Assembly (NCBI RefSeq): GCF_004745645.1
Contig: NZ_SRMB01000001.1
Location: forward strand, 1,426,001 to 1,490,000
Length of the DNA stretch: 64,000 nucleotides
Direction: 5' to 3'
Origin: Hymenobacter metallicola
GTDB lineage: Bacteria; Bacteroidota; Bacteroidia; Cytophagales; Hymenobacteraceae
The number at the start of each line of letters is the position of its first letter. Within the stretch, counting starts at the first letter, position 1. The notes under the pieces were generated by a model. That model was given only the letters and a program-made list of their open reading frames with translations. It had not been told where the DNA came from and made no database searches. Made by a program: the position numbers and the translations under genes. Below, one piece after another: positions 44,766 through 54,092 of the stretch.

Positions 44766-44797
44766 AGTGGCGCCAAGATTTTTAACTCGGCGCCACT
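44766..44797 (-). terminator. Inverted repeat between a small exported-protein gene and ffs
   Basis: AGTGGCGCC (44766-44774) and GGCGCCACT (44789-44797) are exact inverted copies with a 14-base AT-rich loop. There is no T-run after the stem on the minus strand. It may end the upstream gene's transcript or regulate ffs, whose promoter starts 26 bp further. Confidence 0.45.
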
Positions 44798-44842
44798 TAC
44801 CCGCAGAGTATCAGCGGGTTTATTTTTTTGCAAACCCTGGCT

Positions 44843-45319
44843 TTAGTGCTTCCAGGCCTTATTAGCGGCCTTGCTTTGCTTCTTGAGCTGCCGCTCATAG
44901 TTTTCAATCGGGTCGAGGCGGAAGGTTGTCGGCTGCAGGGTGTTGATGGGCAACTGCATTTCCTGGTAGCCGGCGTAGCTTGCCTTCAGCACCGGCGTGG
45001 CGGCCGTCGACTGAATTACAAACTGTCCTTCGGCATTGGTGGTGATGACCTCGCCCTTTTCAGAAATGATTGTGGCGCCAGCCAGTGGCTCGCCTTCCTC
45101 ATTCAGAACGGTCCCGGTTAGCACCTTTACGACGTTTTTGGCGGGTACGGGTGCTTTTTTGACAACGGCCTCCGTTTTGGGTGCGGCTTCCAGGACGGCC
45201 AACGACTCAGCCCCGGACTTGGCCCGGGCAGTTGCTGGTTTAGAAGCTGATTGGGCTACTCCTACCAGTGGAAACAGTACGCATGCTACGCTGCAGACAG
45301 AATGGATCAGGTGCTTCAT
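44843..45319 (-). CDS. Exported protein with carboxypeptidase-regulatory-like (CarboxypepD_reg) domain
   Basis: The 158-residue protein has a signal peptide ending GVAQS and an Ala/Lys-rich linker. One beta-sandwich repeat follows at about 65-140: LTGTVLNEEGEPLAGATIISEKGEVITTNAEGQ and ASYAGYQEMQLPI. The protein ends in a charged helix. Such domains form the N-terminus of TonB-dependent transporters, but here no barrel or plug follows. It should be periplasmic. A shorter-linker paralogue is encoded directly upstream, suggesting duplication. Confidence 0.75.
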   Translation of the reverse strand: MKHLIHSVCSVACVLFPLVGVAQSASKPATARAKSGAESLAVLEAAPKTEAVVKKAPVPAKNVVKVLTGTVLNEEGEPLAGATIISEKGEVITTNAEGQFVIQSTAATPVLKASYAGYQEMQLPINTLQPTTFRLDPIENYERQLKKQSKAANKAWKH

Positions 45320-45454
45320 TCAAACTTGAGTGAGGTGAAAAGCTGGCCGTCGGGACACTCCGTCGGGCAAATTGTGGCAGTTATACGGGCCGATTTGAAT
45401 TATATATACACGCAGTAGCAAAAATTCATTTCCAGCCGATATACCAATTAACGC

Positions 45455-45489
45455 AAAAAGCCCCCGAACTAATACATTCATAGGCTTTT
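45455..45489 (-). terminator. Possible terminator with a long loop
   Basis: On the minus strand AAAAGCC and GGCTTTTT pair around a loop of about 20 bases, between the two paralogous exported-protein genes. Confidence 0.4.
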
Positions 45490-45559
45490 ACACGTTAACT
45501 TTACTCCATGGGCGGGAGTGCGCTACCCTGCGTACAGGCGCTTGGCCAGCCGAATACGG

Positions 45560-46054
45560 CTAGCGCCGGGAGGCTTTGGCGAGTTTCTTTTTACCCTGGA
45601 CCGGCAGCAGCTGCACGGTGGTCGGCAGAAAGTTACTGGCCCGGAGCTGCTGCTCTTCGTAGCCGGCGTAGCTGAAGCTCAGGGTGTTTACCCCGGCGGG
45701 CACCAGAAGGCTGTATTCCCCATCGGCGTTGGTGCTGGCAATAGCGGCAACATCTTTGGCAAAAACGACCACGCCGGCCAGGGGCTTGTTAAGCTCATTC
45801 AGCACCCGGCCCTTGGTGGTTACCATTTCCTTGGCCGCGGCCGGCGCTTCGGCAGCCGCGGCAGTAGCAACCGGTTCTGCTTCCGTTGTGACAGAAGCTT
45901 CCCGGCTAACATCGGTGGTACCTACTCCTTGCTCGGCGGCAGCTTTTTCCACTTGCACCGCAATCAAGCCAGAGCTGGCACTGGTTTGGGCCTGCAGTTC
46001 GCATACGGGGCTCAGCAGGCAAAAAAAGGCACATACTCGTAGAACGTAGGACAT
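45560..46054 (-). CDS. Exported CarboxypepD_reg-like protein, paralogue of the downstream gene
   Basis: The 164-residue protein has a signal peptide ending LQAQ, an Ala/Glu-rich linker with TEAEPVATAAAAEAPAAAK, and one domain, KGRVLNELNKPLAGVVVFAKD then STNADGEYSLLVPAGVNTLSFSYAGYEEQQL. The C-terminus is basic (QGKKKLAKASRR), unlike its neighbour. ATG at 46054 gives the signal peptide. The role is unknown; a periplasmic or outer-envelope partner is likely. The 240-bp gap before the next gene contains a terminator-like hairpin only. Confidence 0.75.
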   Translation of the reverse strand: MSYVLRVCAFFCLLSPVCELQAQTSASSGLIAVQVEKAAAEQGVGTTDVSREASVTTEAEPVATAAAAEAPAAAKEMVTTKGRVLNELNKPLAGVVVFAKDVAAIASTNADGEYSLLVPAGVNTLSFSYAGYEEQQLRASNFLPTTVQLLPVQGKKKLAKASRR

Positions 46055-46294
46055 AAGAGCAGTTTTTGGAACCGAATATTTCACCAAATATGGCGGTATC
46101 ACCGGCGCTGGGAAAGGCTAACCTGCTTGCACCTGTGAACTTAACAATACGGATTTCATATAGTAAAAAACCTATTTAAGGCAGACTATTGCGGCTCTCT
46201 TCGGGTTTGACCGCCCATATAACCCCCCGTTTGTGACATCCATTTTACCAGACCGCAGGGCGGGGGCTGGGCCAAAATGATAACACCCATCCAT

Positions 46295-46325
46295 TTTGCG
46301 CACGTGGCGGCGGTTAGTACCTTTG
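46295..46325 (+). promoter_or_regulatory. guaA promoter, -33 and -7 elements
   Basis: TTTG at 46295-46298 and TACCTTTG at 46318-46325 are separated by 19 bp, an exact fit to the Bacteroidota consensus TTTG-N19-TAnnTTTG. The ATG begins only 4 nt after the -7 element, so the transcript probably starts at or next to the start codon. Confidence 0.8.
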
Positions 46326-46328
46326 CCC

Positions 46329-47861
46329 ATGCCTCAACAGATTTTAATTCTCGATTTCGGCTCCCAGTACACGCAGCTCATTGCCCGACGCATTCGGGAA
46401 TTGAACGTTTACTGCGAGATTCATCCGTTTACGCACGCCCCGGACCTCACTGAGGATATCCGGGGCGTTGTGCTTTCGGGCTCGCCCTGCTCGGTGCGCG
46501 ACCCGGAAGCGCCTAACCCCGACTTGAGCCGCTACCTGGGCAAAGTGCCCGTGCTGGGCGTGTGCTACGGGGCGCAGCTGCTGGCCAGCCAGAACGGCGG
46601 CGACGTGCTGCCGGCCACCATTCGCGAGTACGGCCGGGCTCGCCTAGCCAGCATCGACCAAAGCAACCCGCTGATGCGGGAGCTGACCGTGGATTCGCAG
46701 GTGTGGATGTCGCACGGCGACACGATAAAGACCCTACCCGCGGGCTTCGACATTATTGCCAGCACCCCGGAAGTCGATGTGGCCGCCTACCACGTGCAGG
46801 GCCAGCCGACCTACGGCATCCAGTTTCACCCCGAGGTGACCCACTCGACCGAGGGCAAACTGCTGATGCGCAACTTCGTGGTGGATATTTGCGGCTGCGA
46901 CCAAAGCTGGACGCCCGAGCACTTCGTCGATAGCATGGTACTGGCCCTGCAACACACCATCGGCCCCGACGACAAGGTTATTCTGGGCCTCTCCGGTGGC
47001 GTGGACTCCTCCGTGGCGGCCCTGCTGCTGCACCGCGCCATTGGGCCCCGTCTGCACGGTATTTTCGTGAACAACGGGCTACTGCGCAAGGACGAGTTTG
47101 AGAGCGTACTGCACTCCTATAAGGACCTTGGCCTGAACGTACGCGGCGTGGATGCTTCGCAGGAATTCTACGCGGCGCTGGCCGGCATTTCCGACCCGGA
47201 GGGCAAGCGCAAGGCCATTGGCCGCACCTTCGTGGAAATCTTCGACCAGGAAGCCCAGAAGGTAGCAGGCGCCCGGTGGCTGGCCCAAGGCACGATTTAT
47301 CCGGATGTGATTGAGTCGGTGTCGGTGAAAGGGCCGGCCGTGACCATCAAAAGTCACCACAACGTGGGCGGGCTGCCGGAGAAGATGAACCTGAAAATCG
47401 TGGAGCCGTTGCGGGCCCTCTTCAAGGACGAAGTGCGGCAGGTAGGCGACGCGCTGGAGCTGCCCCACAACATTTTGCACCGCCACCCCTTCCCCGGCCC
47501 CGGCCTGGGCATCCGCATCCTGGGCGACGTAACCCCGCACAAAGTAGACCTGCTGCAGCGCGCCGACGCTATTTTCATCGACGGCCTGCGCGAATTTGGC
47601 CTCTATGAGCAGGTATGGCAGGCCGGCGTGATGCTGCTGCCGATTCAGAGCGTGGGCGTGATGGGCGACGAGCGAACCTACGAGCAGGTAGTAGCCCTGC
47701 GCGCCGTGACCAGCGTAGACGGCATGACGGCCGACTGGGCCCACCTCCCCTACGACTTTCTGGCCCACGTATCCAACAAAATCATCAACCAGGTGCGCGG
47801 CATCAACCGCGTGGTGTATGACATCAGCTCCAAGCCCCCAGCCACGATTGAGTGGGAATAG
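46329..47861 (+). CDS. guaA: GMP synthase (glutamine-hydrolysing)
   Basis: The 510-residue protein begins [20 protein letters not shown]. The class-I glutaminase domain (about 1-195) has [11 protein letters not shown] (nucleophile Cys) and QFHPEVTHS (His and Glu). The ATP-pyrophosphatase domain has [14 protein letters not shown], and the C-terminal dimerisation domain ends PPATIEWE. It makes GMP from XMP, ATP and glutamine in the cytoplasm. The ATG at 46329 is set by the promoter, which occupies the preceding 34 bp; a longer frame would be translated from within the promoter. The gene is monocistronic and ends in a terminator. Confidence 0.97.
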   Translation: MPQQILILDFGSQYTQLIARRIRELNVYCEIHPFTHAPDLTEDIRGVVLSGSPCSVRDPEAPNPDLSRYLGKVPVLGVCYGAQLLASQNGGDVLPATIREYGRARLASIDQSNPLMRELTVDSQVWMSHGDTIKTLPAGFDIIASTPEVDVAAYHVQGQPTYGIQFHPEVTHSTEGKLLMRNFVVDICGCDQSWTPEHFVDSMVLALQHTIGPDDKVILGLSGGVDSSVAALLLHRAIGPRLHGIFVNNGLLRKDEFESVLHSYKDLGLNVRGVDASQEFYAALAGISDPEGKRKAIGRTFVEIFDQEAQKVAGARWLAQGTIYPDVIESVSVKGPAVTIKSHHNVGGLPEKMNLKIVEPLRALFKDEVRQVGDALELPHNILHRHPFPGPGLGIRILGDVTPHKVDLLQRADAIFIDGLREFGLYEQVWQAGVMLLPIQSVGVMGDERTYEQVVALRAVTSVDGMTADWAHLPYDFLAHVSNKIINQVRGINRVVYDISSKPPATIEWE

Positions 47862-47915
47862 CCCGCGGACTTGACCCGATTTTGTGGCCGACTGGCTGAC
47901 AACTACCTAAACTGC

Positions 47916-47951
47916 GAAAAGGCCGCTTCGGGATTCCGGAGCGGCCTTTTT
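47916..47951 (+). terminator. Intrinsic terminator after guaA
   Basis: AAAAGGCCGCTTCGG and CCGGAGCGGCCTTTTT form the stem, 54 bp after the guaA stop. Confidence 0.88.
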
Positions 47952-47969
47952 GGTTATGGGGGCGTTAAG

Positions 47970-47999
47970 TTTGCAAGTCTGGCGGGTAGCTTACTTTTG
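47970..47999 (+). promoter_or_regulatory. Promoter of the small membrane protein gene
   Basis: TTTG at 47970-47973 and TACTTTTG at 47992-47999 stand 18 bp apart, a near-consensus pair, 19 bp before the ATG. Confidence 0.7.
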
Positions 48000-48018
48000 C
48001 GCTTCTCCTTTTAGTCGG

Positions 48019-48207
48019 ATGCCCATGTTGTTTGTTGCCCTGCTGGTTGCTTTGGTAAGTTTGTGGATGGCGTGGCCGGGCTTGCAGCGGCCGGCCGGCA
48101 CTTCGCCGGTGGGCTACGCGCTGCGGTGGGTGCTGTTTGGGTTGCTACTGGGCAGCACCTTGTTCTTGGTGAATCGGCTGGTTGGTTTATTACTGTACGC
48201 TAGCTAA
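48019..48207 (+). CDS. Small two-helix membrane protein (62 residues)
   Basis: The product has two hydrophobic segments, LFVALLVALVSLWMAW (about 4-20) and ALRWVLFGLLLGSTLFLVNRLVGLLLYA (about 33-61), joined by a short polar loop with QRPAGTSPVG. A good promoter lies just upstream and the frame has normal G/C-rich third positions. It lies between guaA and the DUF4153 gene. The function is unknown. ATG at 48025 is an alternative start. Confidence 0.65.
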   Translation: MPMLFVALLVALVSLWMAWPGLQRPAGTSPVGYALRWVLFGLLLGSTLFLVNRLVGLLLYAS

Positions 48208-48266
48208 TTCCGGCTCCCGAGCACCGTATAGCCCGGTTGCATCATGCCTAGTCCGACGCGGCCCGG

Positions 48267-50165
48267 CTAGTTCTTCAGCTCCAGTAAAGCGCTGCCGGTG
48301 TAGTCGTAGCGCACGGTATCTTGACGGGTGCGGCGGGATAAGTCGCGCAGGTACAAGTGCAGCGTAGCGTTGCGGCCCCGGGCCCGCAGAATGAGGCGAG
48401 TGGTTGGCAGTTGCACCCCTTCCCAATCTTGGTCGGCACCGGTAAACACGTGCCCCTGCACCAGCGAATCGGTCAGGGCGCCGGGCTCGGCCGTGAGTAC
48501 CAGTTGCCAGCTCTTATCCGCGCGGAGCTGTTCGAGGTGCAGCTTGCGGCGGCGGCCGCTGCTGCGCAACCGAAACGTGCCCTCTCGCAGCGCAAACGCC
48601 TCCAGGGTATCGTCATCCGCTTTACGGTAGTGCGCCAGCGACACACTATACAGCCAATACCGTCCTTCGCCCAGGGGTTGCGCGGCGGCCGGCTCGGTGC
48701 GAAAGGAGGCTATTGTTTCGGTATCCTGCTCTGATTCATAATAGTAGCGGCTGGCGCGCACAATATGGCTGGCGGTGAATAAGCGGTCCGTCTGCCACCT
48801 CTCCTGCTCGTGCTGGGGCTGCCGGAGCACGGAGTCGGGCAATTGCAGGGAAGCCGCGAAAAGCGGCTGTAGTTGCGCCACAGCATTCCGGTCGACAAAG
48901 AACTCGAAGATGGACGTAATGCGGCGGCGCGCAGCCAGCGGCAGCCGGGGCACCCGCACCCCGGCCGAATCCAGCTTTCCGTTGCGGAGCAGCTTGTAGG
49001 CGTTGGCCAGCTGCACCAGCTCGCGTTGTTGGCTACGCTCGGCCACGGCCGACGCACTCCAGGGGCCGACGAGCGTGAGCAGGGCCACCAGGGCCAGGGA
49101 GGCAGGAATCCAGATAATGCCGCGCCCCTGTTGCCAAAGAAAGTAAACCAGCATGACAGCCAGCCACAAGGCCAGCACCAGCACGTAGTACCGCTCCTCG
49201 GTAATGCCGTAGGCCTGAATCCGGGTGTTGATGGCCACGACCAGCAGCCCTAGCAACGGCAGCAGGGCCCGGTAAAACCAGCGCCCGAAAGTCCGAATCC
49301 AGGTGTTTTCGGCCGCCTCGCGGATGGGGTGAATGAGCAACAGGGCAAAGACCCCGGCCACCGAAAATACCAGAATCAGCAGCGACACCCAGCCTTTAGG
49401 CAATTCCCACTGCATTACAATCCGGCCCAGGTAGGCGTACAGAATGGCCAGGTACAGCACCACCAGCGGCAGCAGCACAAACTGGGTGAAAACCTTCAGT
49501 CCCTTGGGATACGGTGCCTCCTGTTCCAGGGCAGCAAAGTCCAGGGGCACTCCGGCCAGAAAAAACCAGGTGTTGAATACCGTAGCCAGCACCGTAAACA
49601 GGTAGCCGTAGATGTTGCGGTCGAGCCTGACGTCGAATAGGTTTTCGATGGCAACCAGGGCCAGGGCGCAGCCGGCAAACAGCACGCCCGAATACAGCCC
49701 CGCCGTGAGAATGCGCAAAAACAAGGTTTCGTTGTAGCGCCAAAAACCGGGCGTATCGGCCTCGCGGCGCAGCTCGGGCAGGTAGGGCACCACGGCTACT
49801 ACTAGGTGCAGCGCCACGAGCAATACCAGCAGCCGCAGCACCCAAACCAGGTCGGGCAAGGCAGGGGCGGCTACGTACCACAGCCCGAGCAAACCGGCCG
49901 CGCCCAGCGTTGCGGCCAGCTTGCCCCCCACTGACCAGCGGTATCGTTCGGCGGCCAAGGCCGTGTTTAAGGTCAGCGTCAGGCCCACTCCGGCCGTGGA
50001 GAGTACCGGAAATAGCCAGTCGAGCTTTTGCTCCTCTTGATAGTCCAAGCCAATTGTATAAATACCTACTACACATAGCACTACAGCGCAAAGCAGGGTA
50101 AGCGGAAAACGACGCACGACCCGAGTGGCCTCGGCCACCACGTGTTGCAGGGAAGGTAGCTTCAT
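48267..50165 (-). CDS. DUF4153 membrane protein
   Basis: The 632-residue protein has an N-terminal half with about ten to twelve membrane helices (FPLTLLCAVVLCVVGIYTIG onward) and the DUF4153 pattern YNETLFLRILTAGLYSGVLFAGCALALVAIENLF. The C-terminal 260 residues are soluble and beta-rich, probably outside the inner membrane, without known motifs. DUF4153 proteins are of unknown function. The gene is alone; its stop lies 59 bp from the end of the small membrane protein gene. Confidence 0.85.
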   Translation of the reverse strand: MKLPSLQHVVAEATRVVRRFPLTLLCAVVLCVVGIYTIGLDYQEEQKLDWLFPVLSTAGVGLTLTLNTALAAERYRWSVGGKLAATLGAAGLLGLWYVAAPALPDLVWVLRLLVLLVALHLVVAVVPYLPELRREADTPGFWRYNETLFLRILTAGLYSGVLFAGCALALVAIENLFDVRLDRNIYGYLFTVLATVFNTWFFLAGVPLDFAALEQEAPYPKGLKVFTQFVLLPLVVLYLAILYAYLGRIVMQWELPKGWVSLLILVFSVAGVFALLLIHPIREAAENTWIRTFGRWFYRALLPLLGLLVVAINTRIQAYGITEERYYVLVLALWLAVMLVYFLWQQGRGIIWIPASLALVALLTLVGPWSASAVAERSQQRELVQLANAYKLLRNGKLDSAGVRVPRLPLAARRRITSIFEFFVDRNAVAQLQPLFAASLQLPDSVLRQPQHEQERWQTDRLFTASHIVRASRYYYESEQDTETIASFRTEPAAAQPLGEGRYWLYSVSLAHYRKADDDTLEAFALREGTFRLRSSGRRRKLHLEQLRADKSWQLVLTAEPGALTDSLVQGHVFTGADQDWEGVQLPTTRLILRARGRNATLHLYLRDLSRRTRQDTVRYDYTGSALLELKN

Positions 50166-50289
50166 AGTAGGAATGGAATATAGGGGCCAAGAAACGGCTT
50201 TCTGCCGAGTAAACTGGCGCTAGGTGCCAATTCGGCAGGGTTGCCGGGTCCGTACTCAACTGCACCAACGTCGAATCAAACCAGGGGTG

Positions 50290-50297
50290 TATCTTTG
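50290..50297 (+). promoter_or_regulatory. -7 promoter element
   Basis: TATCTTTG matches TAnnTTTG, 46 bp before the ATG of the next gene. There is no -33 TTTG at normal spacing. Confidence 0.5.
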
Positions 50298-50343
50298 CCC
50301 CGGTGCCGCGTATTGGCAATCCCCCCTTTGTCCCTTCTGACAA

Positions 50344-51081
50344 ATGTTTATTAACCCGCTCCGGGTTTGGCTTTCCGCCTTGCTTCCTGCCCTATTGCTG
50401 CTAGGCCGGCTTGCTGCCCAAGCCCAGCATCCCCACTCCTCCACCCCCACTGACCGGCCCAGCACCCACGGCATGCTGATTTTTGGGACCCAGCACGTGT
50501 ATGCCTCCCACTTGCCCATGTTCCACAGCCCACACGACTACCAAGTGGTGCTGGAGCTGGACTTGAGCGACTCCGCCCAAACGGCCTACCGGGCCAGCCA
50601 GCAGCAGTTCCCCACCGAAACAGTGTACACGCTGGAGCCCGAGCAGTTCGTGCTGCCGCAGATGGTGCAGCAGCCCCGCCCGTTTCGGGCCACGCTCTAC
50701 CGGGGGCATTTCGAGCGGGGCGGTACCGCCATTGCCCGGCAGCTTACGGTGCGGATCAAACAGGTGCTGTATTTTCAACACCTCAGCCCAACTGTTCACC
50801 CACAACCGGCTTTGCTCCTGATTGGCCAGTACCCAGAGCAATTTGTGGTGCACCGCATTGCGGCGCAGCCCGATTTCGACCAAGTAGCAGCGGTGGTGGC
50901 CCGAGGTGACGCTAAAGCAGTAAGCACAACGGAGCCGCCCGTGCGGGTGCTGCCCAGTGCCGCGGCCAAAACGCCCTGCACAGCCGGGCAGGAATTACGG
51001 GTGCAGTCTGATGCGGGCAACTCCGTCCGGCCGCTTACGGTAAGCCACAGTCTTTACCTCGAATACGACGATTTGCGGTAA
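50344..51081 (+). CDS. Exported hypothetical protein
   Basis: The 245-residue protein has a signal peptide ending LAAQAQ. It then reads HGMLIFGTQHVYASHLPMFHSPHDYQVVLEL, a conserved opening seen in a family of uncharacterised exported proteins, with His-rich positions that could bind a metal. The rest is beta-rich: EPEQFVLPQM, FRATLYRGHFERGG, VKQVLYFQHL-like strands. One late Cys is present. It is followed after 2 bp by the glutamine amidotransferase gene, so the two are co-transcribed. The function is unknown. Confidence 0.7.
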   Translation: MFINPLRVWLSALLPALLLLGRLAAQAQHPHSSTPTDRPSTHGMLIFGTQHVYASHLPMFHSPHDYQVVLELDLSDSAQTAYRASQQQFPTETVYTLEPEQFVLPQMVQQPRPFRATLYRGHFERGGTAIARQLTVRIKQVLYFQHLSPTVHPQPALLLIGQYPEQFVVHRIAAQPDFDQVAAVVARGDAKAVSTTEPPVRVLPSAAAKTPCTAGQELRVQSDAGNSVRPLTVSHSLYLEYDDLR

Positions 51082-51083
51082 GT

Positions 51084-51794
51084 ATGCGCCTTCATTGCCT
51101 ACAGCACGCAGCCTTTGAAACGCCCGGCTCCATGATGGAGTGGGCCGCTTCCTATGGCTACTCCTGGAGCTACACCCACCTGCACGAACCGGAGCCCCGC
51201 TTTCCGGCCCTGGCCGATTTTGACTGGCTGGTGATGTTGGGCGGGGCTATGGGAGTGCACGAAGAAGGGCAGTATCCGTGGCTGAAACCGGAAAAGCAGT
51301 TCATCCGGGCGGCCATTGCGGCCGGTAAAGTGGTGCTGGGCATTTGCATGGGTGCTCAGCTCCTGGCCGATGCCCTCGGCGCCCGGGTATACCGGAACAA
51401 GGCATTGGAAATTGGTTTTTGGCCCCTTCAGCCCAGCCCGGCCGCGGCAACCAGTCCCCTTTTCAGCCACCTGAGCACACCCCTGACCGTGTTGCACTGG
51501 CACGGCGACACCTTCGACCTACCGCCCGGGGCGGCACACCTGGCTTCGTCAGCCGCCTGCGAGTTGCAGGCTTTTTCCGTGGCCGACCGGCTGGTGGGCC
51601 TGCAGTTTCACCCCGAGCTCACACCGGCCATTCTGCTCGACATGCTGCACCACGATGGACACGAGCTAGAGCCGGGGCCCTGGGTACAACCAGCCCCCGA
51701 CCTGCGCTGGCGCGTGACCGAGCTGGCCGCCGGGCGAGTCTTTTTATTTCAGCTCTTGGATCAGCTGGCCAGCATTCATTCCGCGCCTCAATAG
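51084..51794 (+). CDS. Type 1 glutamine amidotransferase-like protein
   Basis: The 236-residue class-I GATase domain has WLVMLGGAMGVHEE (oxyanion region), GICMGAQLLADALG (nucleophile Cys) and GLQFHPELTP (His and Glu), so the triad is intact. It is a stand-alone domain like those that work on gamma-glutamyl compounds or serve a separate synthetase; no such partner lies next to it. The start is 2 bp after the preceding stop. Its 3' end overlaps the convergent dGTPase gene by 7 bp. Confidence 0.87.
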   Translation: MRLHCLQHAAFETPGSMMEWAASYGYSWSYTHLHEPEPRFPALADFDWLVMLGGAMGVHEEGQYPWLKPEKQFIRAAIAAGKVVLGICMGAQLLADALGARVYRNKALEIGFWPLQPSPAAATSPLFSHLSTPLTVLHWHGDTFDLPPGAAHLASSAACELQAFSVADRLVGLQFHPELTPAILLDMLHHDGHELEPGPWVQPAPDLRWRVTELAAGRVFLFQLLDQLASIHSAPQ

Positions 51795-53164
51795 CCTTTG
51801 GGCAACGCAATGCCTTTAATGGTACGGTACAGGCTCAGGGCGTTCTGGTCGGTCATGCTGCCCACAAAATCGGTGAGGAGCATAATCTGCTCGTAGGCCG
51901 TGGCCTCCTGCTGCGGGCCCACGGCGCGAAACTGCGCGGGCAGCAGGTCGAGCAACTTGCGGGAGCGGTGGCTGCGCTGCGGGTCGAAGGTGGCGTGCAA
52001 AAAGGCGTCGAGTAGGCCCCCGAGTACTTCAAAACCGGCGGCCTCGATTTCGAGCACGGGCCGGCTCCGGTAGAGCTTCTCCACCGACAGCATCTCGACT
52101 TCGTGCAGCTCGTGCCAGCAGTCCAGCTCCTTGATCAGGGGCTGGTCGTACTGGCCCGTGAGCATGGCCGGGGCGTGCAGGGCAAAGAGGTCGGCAATTT
52201 CCGCAACCAGCCGGCCAATCAGACGGGCCCGCACGTAGCCCAGCTCCTCGCGCCAATCGTGCCACTGAATGCTGGCCGGGCGGCCGGGCGGGTCATTGAG
52301 CATGGAGCGCAACAGACTGAGCCCCAACTGCGGGTCAATCAAGCCGAGCTTGAGGCCATCTTCAAAATCAATGATGCGGTAGCAGAGGTCGTCGGCGGCT
52401 TCGACCAAAAATGCCAGCGGGTGGCGGTGGTACAGCCCGCTGCCCGGGTTTCCTTTCGGCAGCAGGCCCAGCTCAGTAGCCACGTGCCGAAACCGGGCCT
52501 TTTCACTTTGAAAATACCCGTAGCGCTTTTCACTGACCCCACCCGTTTGCGCCTCCGCATCCAGCACTGACGCCCGCGGATACTTGGAAAAAGCGCCGAG
52601 CGTGGCATACGTCAGGCCCAGGCCGGCCGTGCCGGTACTGTGGGCGGCGTAGGTGTGGGTAAGCATCCGAAAGCCGGCGGCATTCCCTTCAAACTGCTGC
52701 AAATCGGCCCGCTCGGCCTCCGAGATGGTCCGCACGTAGGCGGCGGCTTCGGGGCTGGCAAAGTAGGCGGAAATAGCATGCTCGCCCGAGTAACCAAAGG
52801 GCGGATTGCCAATATCGTGGGTTAGGCAGGCGGCGGCCACAATATCGCCGAAGTCATGGTCGAGGGTGGGCAGCTCCTGGGCCAGCTCGGGGTCGGCTTC
52901 CAGCAGCTTGCGGCCCCCTAGGCGCCCCAGAGAACGGCCCACGCAGGCTGTTTCGAGCGAATGCGTAAGGCGGGTATGCACAAAGTCGGTTTCGGGCAGC
53001 GGCATCACCTGGGTTTTGCGCTGCAGGCGCCGAAAGGCAGAGCTGAACACCACCCGGTCGTAGTCGGCCACGAAGGCCCCGCGCACCGCGGGTGTGTCGC
53101 CGACGATATGCAGTTGGGGCTGGTCGGGGTAACGGCGGCGCGAGAGCAGCTGGCGCCACGACAT
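51788..53164 (-). CDS. dgt: Deoxyguanosinetriphosphate triphosphohydrolase
   Basis: The 458-residue HD-domain protein shows SSAFRRLQRKTQV, HTRLTHSLETACVGRSLG (first His), CLTHDIGNPPFGYSGE (HD pair) and a later YHRHPLAFLVEAADDLCYRIIDFED (Asp ligand), all as in dGTPases. It hydrolyses dGTP or other dNTPs to deoxynucleoside and triphosphate. ATG at 53164 is chosen because it gives the family N-terminus MSWRQLLSRRRY; ATG at 53203 is also possible, and TATTTTG at 53221-53227 could be its -7 element. Confidence 0.93.
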   Translation of the reverse strand: MSWRQLLSRRRYPDQPQLHIVGDTPAVRGAFVADYDRVVFSSAFRRLQRKTQVMPLPETDFVHTRLTHSLETACVGRSLGRLGGRKLLEADPELAQELPTLDHDFGDIVAAACLTHDIGNPPFGYSGEHAISAYFASPEAAAYVRTISEAERADLQQFEGNAAGFRMLTHTYAAHSTGTAGLGLTYATLGAFSKYPRASVLDAEAQTGGVSEKRYGYFQSEKARFRHVATELGLLPKGNPGSGLYHRHPLAFLVEAADDLCYRIIDFEDGLKLGLIDPQLGLSLLRSMLNDPPGRPASIQWHDWREELGYVRARLIGRLVAEIADLFALHAPAMLTGQYDQPLIKELDCWHELHEVEMLSVEKLYRSRPVLEIEAAGFEVLGGLLDAFLHATFDPQRSHRSRKLLDLLPAQFRAVGPQQEATAYEQIMLLTDFVGSMTDQNALSLYRTIKGIALPKGY

Positions 53165-53286
53165 GGCGGGGCCGGCGGGAGTAGGCGGTACGATAGAGAG
53201 CATACAGAGGGCTAAGGCTGCAAAATACAGGTTCTTTGCTGGCTGGTACGGCCCGCGCTTCTTCTCACCATTCTCTTTACCACCGC

Positions 53287-53979
53287 CTAAGCCTCGGCCG
53301 GAGCCGGCCGCAGGCGCCCCAGCAGACGCACGGTGCTGTAGCCCAACACCAGAAACACCCCGAACAGCAGCGTTACGCCCCAGGTACGCGGGTGGGCCGC
53401 CGGGTGCAGCACCCGGGTCAGAATATCGTAGAAAAAAGTCAGCGGATTGGTTACTACGTGCCAGCTGTTGAGCCGCAGAAACCGCCCCAGGTATATCCCA
53501 AAGCTACTGAGCAGCAGAGCCACGACCACAAAGCCCCAGCTGATGGCCGTGCCCAGGCGGCGCTGTACCAGGGTTTGCATATCCAGCAGGGAAGCGTAGG
53601 CGAGTAGCAGCCCGGTCCAGGCGCAGGTTAGCAGCAAAATCAGGTCGTACCAATAGGGCACCCCACTGCGGGGCTCGAGGTGAAACAGGTCGGTGAGCAG
53701 GTAGGGCGCATTCGGAAAAAAAAGCAGCCACACCGCCCCGACCGGCACCAGCACCCGGGCCCGCACCGGCCCGGCCGCCAAGCCCAGCATAGTGCTCAGA
53801 CCGAAGGGAATAAGCGCCAGCAGCAGGTTCCAGAGCAAGAAGACAAAGTAGATTTGTTGGGTCAGAAAAACCCGGAAGGCCACCAGCCCCACGCTCAATG
53901 CCAGGCAAGCCCCCAGTACCAGCAGCAGGTGCAGGCGCTGACGCAATTCGAGCCGGGAAAAGGCAGCTGCAGTTAACAT
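53287..53979 (-). CDS. DUF1361 membrane protein
   Basis: The 230-residue protein has seven to eight membrane segments. The DUF1361 features are present: FVFLLWNLLLALIPFGLS, LFFPNAPYLLTDLFHL with SGVPYWYDL, and SSFGIYLGRFLRLNSWHVV. The conserved His, Asp, Arg and Trp residues face one side. The function of the family is unknown. The gene is monocistronic, facing away from the efflux operon and downstream of it. Confidence 0.88.
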   Translation of the reverse strand: MLTAAAFSRLELRQRLHLLLVLGACLALSVGLVAFRVFLTQQIYFVFLLWNLLLALIPFGLSTMLGLAAGPVRARVLVPVGAVWLLFFPNAPYLLTDLFHLEPRSGVPYWYDLILLLTCAWTGLLLAYASLLDMQTLVQRRLGTAISWGFVVVALLLSSFGIYLGRFLRLNSWHVVTNPLTFFYDILTRVLHPAAHPRTWGVTLLFGVFLVLGYSTVRLLGRLRPAPAEA

Positions 53980-54092
53980 AGGTACTACTTGAGAACTACG
54001 GGCAAGTACGTAATTCTACCCCAATTCGGGGTATACTATACTCCTACCCAGGCTTCTTTTGTAAAGTTGGCAGAGCAACTCTGCCAGGTACA

